This document shows, piece by piece, positions 22,920 through 27,052 of a stretch of 27,052 bases of DNA. The notes below the pieces were generated by a model. That model worked only from the letters and a program-made list of their open reading frames with translations, was not told the origin of the DNA and made no database searches. The DNA is from JBFELO01 sp041552055 (GTDB lineage: Bacteria > Acidobacteriota > Thermoanaerobaculia > Thermoanaerobaculales > Sulfomarinibacteraceae): NCBI GenBank assembly GCA_041552055.1, contig JBFELO010000063.1:1-27052 (forward strand). The letters run 5' to 3'. Numbering within the stretch: position 1 is the stretch's first letter; every line of letters starts with the position of its first letter. The translations under genes were made by a program, and so were the position numbers.

Positions 22920-23341
22920 AGCTGGTCCAGATCCGCGGCCGAAGGGGGCCGGAGGTACAGATGGCCCCCCTGATCGATGTCATTTTCCTGCTGCTGATCT
23001 TCTACGCGGTGACCACCCAGTTCGTCACCGACGAGCGCCTCAAGCTCAAGCTGCCGGAGGCCGAGACGGCGGAGAAGAGCGGCTACGGGCGCGAGGATCG
23101 TCCGCCCGAGGTGCTGGTGGCCGTCGACGGAACCGTGTGGATCGACGATCAGATGATCCCCGAGCAGGAGCTCAAGGGGCGCATCAAGCAGCTGGTCGAG
23201 CGTGCTCCGGACCGGGCGATCATCCTCAAGGGTGACCGGGGCGCCGATTACGGCGTCGTGGTGCACGTGCTGGACGTGGCGCGCTCGGTGGGTGCCAAGA
23301 TGATTCAGATGTCTGCGGAGAGGCCCCCAGATCAACAGTGA
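22916..23341 (+). CDS. exbD: ExbD/TolR-family protein
   Basis: 141 residues from GTG 22916, overlapping the exbB stop by 4 bases. After a short cytoplasmic basic segment comes the single membrane helix (about 17-35, APLIDVIFLLLIFYAVTT) carrying the conserved proton-relay Asp21. The periplasmic domain follows, with VLVAVDGTVWIDDQMIP, then ELKGRIKQLVERAP, AIILKGDRGADYGVVVHVLDVARSVGA, the usual strand-helix pattern ending near the C-terminus. Family knowledge: the Asp is essential for ExbBD-type motors. It is the last gene of the three-gene set; no TonB-dependent receptor is present nearby. Confidence 0.92.
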   Translation: MKLVQIRGRRGPEVQMAPLIDVIFLLLIFYAVTTQFVTDERLKLKLPEAETAEKSGYGREDRPPEVLVAVDGTVWIDDQMIPEQELKGRIKQLVERAPDRAIILKGDRGADYGVVVHVLDVARSVGAKMIQMSAERPPDQQ

Positions 23342-23686
23342 TCTGCTCGCACCGACAGCCGAAGGAGTCGGGAGAAGAGGCTCGGGACTGGGGTCTAGCG
23401 CCCACCCACCTGTCTGGAGTCCACAACGGAAGGTTGGGATTACCGCACCGCGAAATAGGGATACGCCGGGGAACACGTCAAGGTGCCCACTAAAGGGGAA
23501 TCGGTTCACGATTCTGCATTCGAACCCGGGGATTTTTGCACCTTGGACCTTGTGTCTTGGCGGGTGGAGATGTCGAACCTCGAAGGATTCGGCACCTCTG
23601 CGGGGTGTGTATTGGTGCTACTGCTACACTTGCGGCGCGATGATCAGTTGCGTGCAATGATTGGTGCGATCGGAACGGGGTAAGTG
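23342..23686 (+). other. Intergenic region after exbD
   Basis: This stretch holds no supported gene. A small frame at 23483-23683 starts with ATG-like GTG codons but has no ribosome site and no family-like sequence. No strong terminator hairpin with a T-tract is visible after exbD. The composition becomes less GC-rich towards the right, like the glycosyltransferase gene that follows. GGGG at 23677-23680 is the likely ribosome site of that gene. Confidence 0.4.
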
Positions 23687-25378
23687 ATGTTCGACCTCCT
23701 CACTTCCAGTCAAAACCAGCGGAATCTAGGTTTCATTGACCGGGCCCGGGGCGAATTGAACTGCCTGTCGAGCCCTCATGTGACTCCGATTGACCAAGGC
23801 GATCGCCCGGGCCACAATCTCTCGCATGGGCCCGCGACGCTGCCCAGTCTGAGTCACCGCCGGAGGGGGTTGGGGTGGTTGTTCTTGGGGCTGGCGATGG
23901 TGTGTTTCATGCCCAGCAACCAGAGCCTGTGGATCGACGAAGGTTTTACCTACAGGTACTCACGACAAAGCTCACTCCCGGAGTTCTTGCACTTTCTAGC
24001 AGAGGATCAGAGCTCAGAGGCGCTCATGCCACTTGGCATGTTCTCTGCGTGGACGGGTGCGAGAGTTTTCGGAGGTACCGAGCTCGGTCTACGCGCGGTG
24101 AGCGCGGTGTGGGCGGCGATAGCGATCGTCCTCTTCTGGTGGATTGGGCTGACGTCCGGTGTAGCTTGGCTGCCCGCCTTCATGGCTTGCCAGCCGTTCC
24201 TTTGGTACTACGGTGGCGAGGCCAGACCCTATGCGATGATCATCGCTCTGAGTTCGGCGTCGCTGTGCGCGTTTTCCGTGAGCCTCGCAGATACAGACGT
24301 TGCGAGCCCGAAGGTGGGTGCGTTTTTGCTGTCTGGTTTCCTGCTCTCCGCGACTCACCTTCTCGCAGTGGTGCCGTTCGTTGTTGCGGCGTGCGTATTG
24401 GGATTGACGCTGGTCGGCAGGGGATGGCGTCCCACAGCGAAAGAGTGGGGCGTAATCGTTGTATTTGTTGGCCTCTTTGCTCTCCTCGCTGCATACTATT
24501 TCTCGACCCTAACTGGGGGCGCTCTCACGCTCTGGGACAGGCCCTGGAAGGTCGTACTGGGAAGCGGTCTCTTCTCTGCCTACGAGATTCTTGGGTTCGC
24601 GGGCTTCGGACCAGGACGGTACGACCTGCGGCAAGTGGCACTCGAGGGTGGCCTGGGAGGGGCGGTTAGAGGCCTACTCCAACCGTCCGTGATTGGCCTC
24701 GTGATCCTTGGTTGCCTGTATGGTATTGTATTGATTCGACTTACTGTCCAGACACCTCTTCGGCAGAGTCGTCTGCGGCTGCCGGTGGTCCTTTCATGCG
24801 CCGTCGTTCTGATTGGTGCCGGCATCCTCTACCTGTACGCATGGTATGCCGGACACCCCTTCTGGGGCCGCCATTTTGCTGCGGTGTTTCCGTTTGTCGT
24901 TTATGTGGTTGCCGTTGCCGCAAACTCGGGTGTGCGCCCCTTTCGGGGAGACGTCAACCGGATCGCGTTGTCGCTCGGAATCACCCTGCTCGCATCAAGT
25001 CTGCTGGTGCGGTTTCATCCTGCCCACACTCGCGACGACTACCGGTCAGCAGCCCACGCTGCGCGAACAGCGATCCAACAGGGGGAGAGAGTCTGGTGGG
25101 CTGCGAACCCGATTTGCGCGGAATACTACCAGGTTCCGATATGCGGTGACGATTCGACTTACGGGGAGGAGTGCGTCGTGGACATCGGTAACGCTTCGTC
25201 TGCCGATCTGGGGGCGATGCCGACACCAGGCATGATTGTATTGAGCAAGCCTGAACTCCATGACAGACTGGGTTCAATTCAGTCGTACATTGATACCCGC
25301 CACTTCGTGCAGCAAAAGACGGTCCTGGCTTTTGCGATATTCAGAGCGCCATTGTCGGGTGAGCGATCGACGTTCTGA
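23687..25378 (+). CDS. GT39/GT-C-type membrane glycosyltransferase
   Basis: 563 residues from ATG 23687 (GTG 23684 directly before it is also possible; GGGG at 23677-23680). About 60 soluble residues precede the first membrane helix (about 61-78), an odd long tail for this family, so a later start cannot be excluded. After helix 1 comes SLWIDEGFTYRYS; Asp84-Glu85 form the first-loop acidic motif that is catalytic in PMT/ArnT-like GT-C enzymes. WYYGGEARPYAMIIALSS matches the second conserved loop. Eight or nine further hydrophobic segments follow, then a periplasmic C-terminal domain of about 120 residues (HTRDDYRSAAHAART onwards). Such enzymes move sugars from lipid carriers onto protein, lipid or glycan. 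Its base composition is less GC-rich than the flanking genes, consistent with acquisition by transfer. The acceptor is unknown. Confidence 0.83.
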   Translation: MFDLLTSSQNQRNLGFIDRARGELNCLSSPHVTPIDQGDRPGHNLSHGPATLPSLSHRRRGLGWLFLGLAMVCFMPSNQSLWIDEGFTYRYSRQSSLPEFLHFLAEDQSSEALMPLGMFSAWTGARVFGGTELGLRAVSAVWAAIAIVLFWWIGLTSGVAWLPAFMACQPFLWYYGGEARPYAMIIALSSASLCAFSVSLADTDVASPKVGAFLLSGFLLSATHLLAVVPFVVAACVLGLTLVGRGWRPTAKEWGVIVVFVGLFALLAAYYFSTLTGGALTLWDRPWKVVLGSGLFSAYEILGFAGFGPGRYDLRQVALEGGLGGAVRGLLQPSVIGLVILGCLYGIVLIRLTVQTPLRQSRLRLPVVLSCAVVLIGAGILYLYAWYAGHPFWGRHFAAVFPFVVYVVAVAANSGVRPFRGDVNRIALSLGITLLASSLLVRFHPAHTRDDYRSAAHAARTAIQQGERVWWAANPICAEYYQVPICGDDSTYGEECVVDIGNASSADLGAMPTPGMIVLSKPELHDRLGSIQSYIDTRHFVQQKTVLAFAIFRAPLSGERSTF

Positions 25379-25433
25379 GGCACCGGGGCACGCATGCCGT
25401 AATTGGGAGCAGTACCTTCCAACGACTGGCTTC

Positions 25434-26039
25434 TCACGCCCAACGTTGAGCGGGACCGCCTGCGCGCCCGGCACACACGTCGTACAATTCCTGAAAACAC
25501 AGCCGCAAATCGCCGCCGTGCCGGCGGAAGAGTTCGTCGAGTGTTGGCTCCAGTCCCTGCGCATCTGCCGGCGCGAGCTCACGAACGAGCTGCCGCAGCA
25601 GCGCGCTCGACGTGGTGCATTGAACGAGCGTCGGCAATCGGCCCGGCGAGTGGAGAGTGGCGACAAGCCCGCGGCCGTTTCGGGCCGCATGTCGGAGCCG
25701 CCACCAACCGAGCGTGCCGAGGCGTTCTGCCGCGTCAACGAACACCGTGTGGCGTGCCTTGATCGGCCGAGGCAACTGGGTGATGGCCGCGGTGAGCGGG
25801 CTCGTGGTCGCACCGCCGAGCTTGACCAGCACGGCGCTCTGCGTGCGCAGCGCCAGCGCCTCGAGCAGAGTCGTCTTGCCGCTGCCTTCGGGCCCGACCA
25901 CGGCCGCCCGCCATTGGAGCCGCTCGAGGTCGGCCAGCAGCTCGTTCCACGTCGGCCCTTGAGGACGGTAGTTGATGGCGTCGATCCGGTGGCTGGCGAA
26001 CGGATTCTCTGACGGTCGACATCGGGCGATCGTCGACAT
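25434..26039 (-). CDS. P-loop (AAA-like) ATPase, third gene of an uncharacterised module
   Basis: 201 residues; ATG 26039 starts 6 bases after the preceding stop, with the ribosome site GAGGGAC spanning that stop. Motifs: Walker A GPEGSGKT at 49-56; a candidate Walker B HTVFVDAAERLG with Asp102 and Glu105; then a sensor-like GLVATLHSPGR. The arrangement is like small AAA/ABC-type ATP-binding proteins that clear or signal, but there is no LSGGQ, so it is not a transporter ATPase, and no arginine finger is obvious. The N-terminal 30 residues (NPFASHRIDAINYRP) precede the P-loop domain and read like a partner-binding segment. No membrane helix is present, so it is cytoplasmic. It lies last after two genes encoding membrane and beta-sandwich proteins. 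The function is unrecognised. Confidence 0.82.
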   Translation of the reverse strand: MSTIARCRPSENPFASHRIDAINYRPQGPTWNELLADLERLQWRAAVVGPEGSGKTTLLEALALRTQSAVLVKLGGATTSPLTAAITQLPRPIKARHTVFVDAAERLGTLGWWRLRHAARNGRGLVATLHSPGRLPTLVQCTTSSALLRQLVRELAPADAQGLEPTLDELFRRHGGDLRLCFQELYDVCAGRAGGPAQRWA

Positions 26040-26045
26040 GGTCCC

Positions 26046-26423
26046 TCAGTACTCCCGCAGTCCCTGGATCGAGATCTCCACGGGAGTTGGCGCCACCAGC
26101 AGATCTACTCGCGCGGTCTCCTCGCCGGGTAGCGCGCTGAGCTCGAGCGCCCACTTGAGGGTGATCAAAGTGCCCGAGAATGAGTACGGGCCTTCCGGGA
26201 GGCGGAATCGGAAGCTGCCGTGCCCGCTCGACTCGGGGCGTTCAACGGCACGCTGGGCGACCACCACGACGTCCTGCGTGCCCTTGCCCTCCGTGTACCA
26301 GAACAGGCGCAGCTCCAACCTGTCGACCTCGCCGGCGAGATGCCACGATGCATCGCACGAGACCGTGCTGCCGGGAGTGAACCAGGTATCTCCTCCCGCG
26401 GTGTGAAGCTCGAGGACGCTCAT
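26046..26423 (-). CDS. Small beta-sandwich protein of unknown function
   Basis: 125 residues; ATG 26423 overlaps the stop of the upstream membrane-protein gene (ATGA), with AGGAG about 8 bases ahead inside that gene. No signal peptide or helix: the sequence is nearly all alternating beta strands (GSTVSCDASWHL, LELRLFWYTEG, VVVVAQRAV, GSFRFRLPEGPYSF, LITLKWALELSAL, ARVDLLVAPTPVEI). The order of motifs closely follows the C-terminal domain of the protein encoded just upstream, so it appears to be a free-standing copy of that domain. The pattern is reminiscent of arrestin-like or Ig-like beta-sandwiches. It is coupled to genes on both sides and may form a complex with the membrane protein or the ATPase. 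No function can be named. Confidence 0.8.
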   Translation of the reverse strand: MSVLELHTAGGDTWFTPGSTVSCDASWHLAGEVDRLELRLFWYTEGKGTQDVVVVAQRAVERPESSGHGSFRFRLPEGPYSFSGTLITLKWALELSALPGEETARVDLLVAPTPVEISIQGLREY

Positions 26424-27052
26424 CGGGAGGACTCCTGAACAGACCGCGGCCGCACCGAGATCTCGAACTCCTCGTCGACGTCCGGCCAACGAGTGATCGC
26501 ACCGTGCAGCTTGACCGCCCACACGACCCGGTTGTGGTCGCCGGCGAAGCTGTGCATGGTGTCGTCGGGTATCCGGACGTGACCCGACCCCCTCGCGATC
26601 TCGAGCTCGTGGCGCGCGTCGGCAACGAGAATCCGGGCGAAGATCTCCGTGTCGGTCCGGGAGTCGGTGCCCCTCCGGTAGGTCGCCTCCTCGCGCCCCT
26701 CGATCGTGATCTCCAGCTGTTCGATGCGGCGGCTTCGTCCGCGGAACCTCCAGTCGACCACGACCGAGTGACCCAGCGAGGGAGTCGCCGGGTCGATCGT
26801 GAGCCTGGGTCGGGGGTTGAACGCTGCGAGAACGGCGTAGCCCACCATCACGAACGACGCCAGGCCGACGATCAGAAACGGCGCCAGGAACAGGGCCGTT
26901 CCCCATGCGTGCTGTCCCCGTTGCCAGTCGCGGATCAGATTGATCAGAAAAACCGACAGGATGCCGTTCCATATGAGTGTGAATATCAATGCGCCGAGAA
27001 CCTTCGCGGCCGGGGACTGCCTGGGCACGAGTTCGATCGCGCCCTCGAAAGA
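26420..27052 (-). CDS. Membrane protein with two helices and a beta-sandwich domain, N-terminus outside window
   Basis: The frame remains open to the right edge (EGAIELVPRQSP), so the N-terminus is probably missing; GTG 27028 could be an internal codon. About 210 residues are visible. Two membrane helices lie close together (VLGALIFTLIWNGILSVFLI and a second, FLAPFLIVGLASFVMVGY), resembling DUF3592-type membrane proteins. After about 70 residues a beta-rich domain follows (RLTIDPATPSLGHSVVVDW, IEQLEITIEGREEA, HVRIPDDTMHSFAGD, RVVWAVKLHGAITRWPD, FEISVRP). Its strand order resembles the next gene's product, which overlaps its stop by 4 bases. With the ATPase it makes a three-gene co-translated set. 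I do not recognise a named system; a cell-surface or envelope role is only a guess. Confidence 0.78.
   Translation of the reverse strand, partial: SFEGAIELVPRQSPAAKVLGALIFTLIWNGILSVFLINLIRDWQRGQHAWGTALFLAPFLIVGLASFVMVGYAVLAAFNPRPRLTIDPATPSLGHSVVVDWRFRGRSRRIEQLEITIEGREEATYRRGTDSRTDTEIFARILVADARHELEIARGSGHVRIPDDTMHSFAGDHNRVVWAVKLHGAITRWPDVDEEFEISVRPRSVQESSR

Noticed and set aside
23483..23683. 66-residue frame between exbD and the glycosyltransferase
   Set aside because: No ribosome site, no recognisable sequence, and it ends next to the ribosome site of the next gene.

Overview
The window is about 27 kb of GC-rich bacterial chromosome with genes on both strands. It has no rRNA, tRNA, CRISPR array, transposase or phage gene that I can see. 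The gene mix suggests an Acidobacteriota-like, Gram-negative aerobic heterotroph: an FG-GAP propeller protein, fused isobutyryl-CoA mutase IcmF, a secreted matrixin-type protease with a Pro/Thr stalk, a Tat-exported molybdenum hydroxylase, a TonB/ExbB/ExbD set and a four-helix-bundle protein. That assignment is an inference from gene content, not a phylogenetic result.

Layout. Bases 2-1060 (+) hold the 3' part of a DUF362 protein. Bases 1178-2452 (-) encode a secreted seven-bladed FG-GAP protein. Bases 2636-5983 (-) encode IcmF. A 401-bp divergent gap follows, then three rightward genes: an exported Xaa-Pro aminopeptidase (6385-7728), a proline-racemase-family protein with the Cys/Thr signature of trans-3-hydroxy-L-proline dehydratase (7963-9009), and a secreted zinc metalloprotease with a Pro/Thr stalk and two tandem C-terminal modules (9211-12006). 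Together they could take apart hydroxyproline-rich protein such as collagen. A four-helix-bundle gene (12160-12549) and a long inverted repeat (12679-12754) come next.

Bases 12838-16755 (-) are a three-gene operon for a PaoABC-like periplasmic molybdenum aldehyde oxidoreductase, in the order 2Fe-2S, Mo, FAD/4Fe-4S. Across a divergent AT-rich promoter region lie a small exported protein, a DUF364 protein and a MocA/MobA-like nucleotidyltransferase (17008-18832, +). The transferase is probably the cofactor partner of the hydroxylase. Glutathione reductase and a YceI-family protein follow on the minus strand (18870-20969). A TonB-like/ExbB/ExbD operon (21317-23341, +) and a GT39-like membrane glycosyltransferase (23687-25378, +) come next.

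The right end (25434-27052, -) is a tightly packed three-gene module that I do not recognise as a named system. It has a membrane protein with an apparent beta-sandwich domain, a free-standing second copy of a similar beta-sandwich, and a P-loop ATPase. The most interesting leads are this module, the putative hydroxyproline/collagen gene set, the hydroxylase-DUF364-nucleotidyltransferase divergon, and several unexplained small structures: the 17-bp inverted repeat, mini-ORFs in front of two genes, a GGGG-tract repeat and a recurring hairpin.
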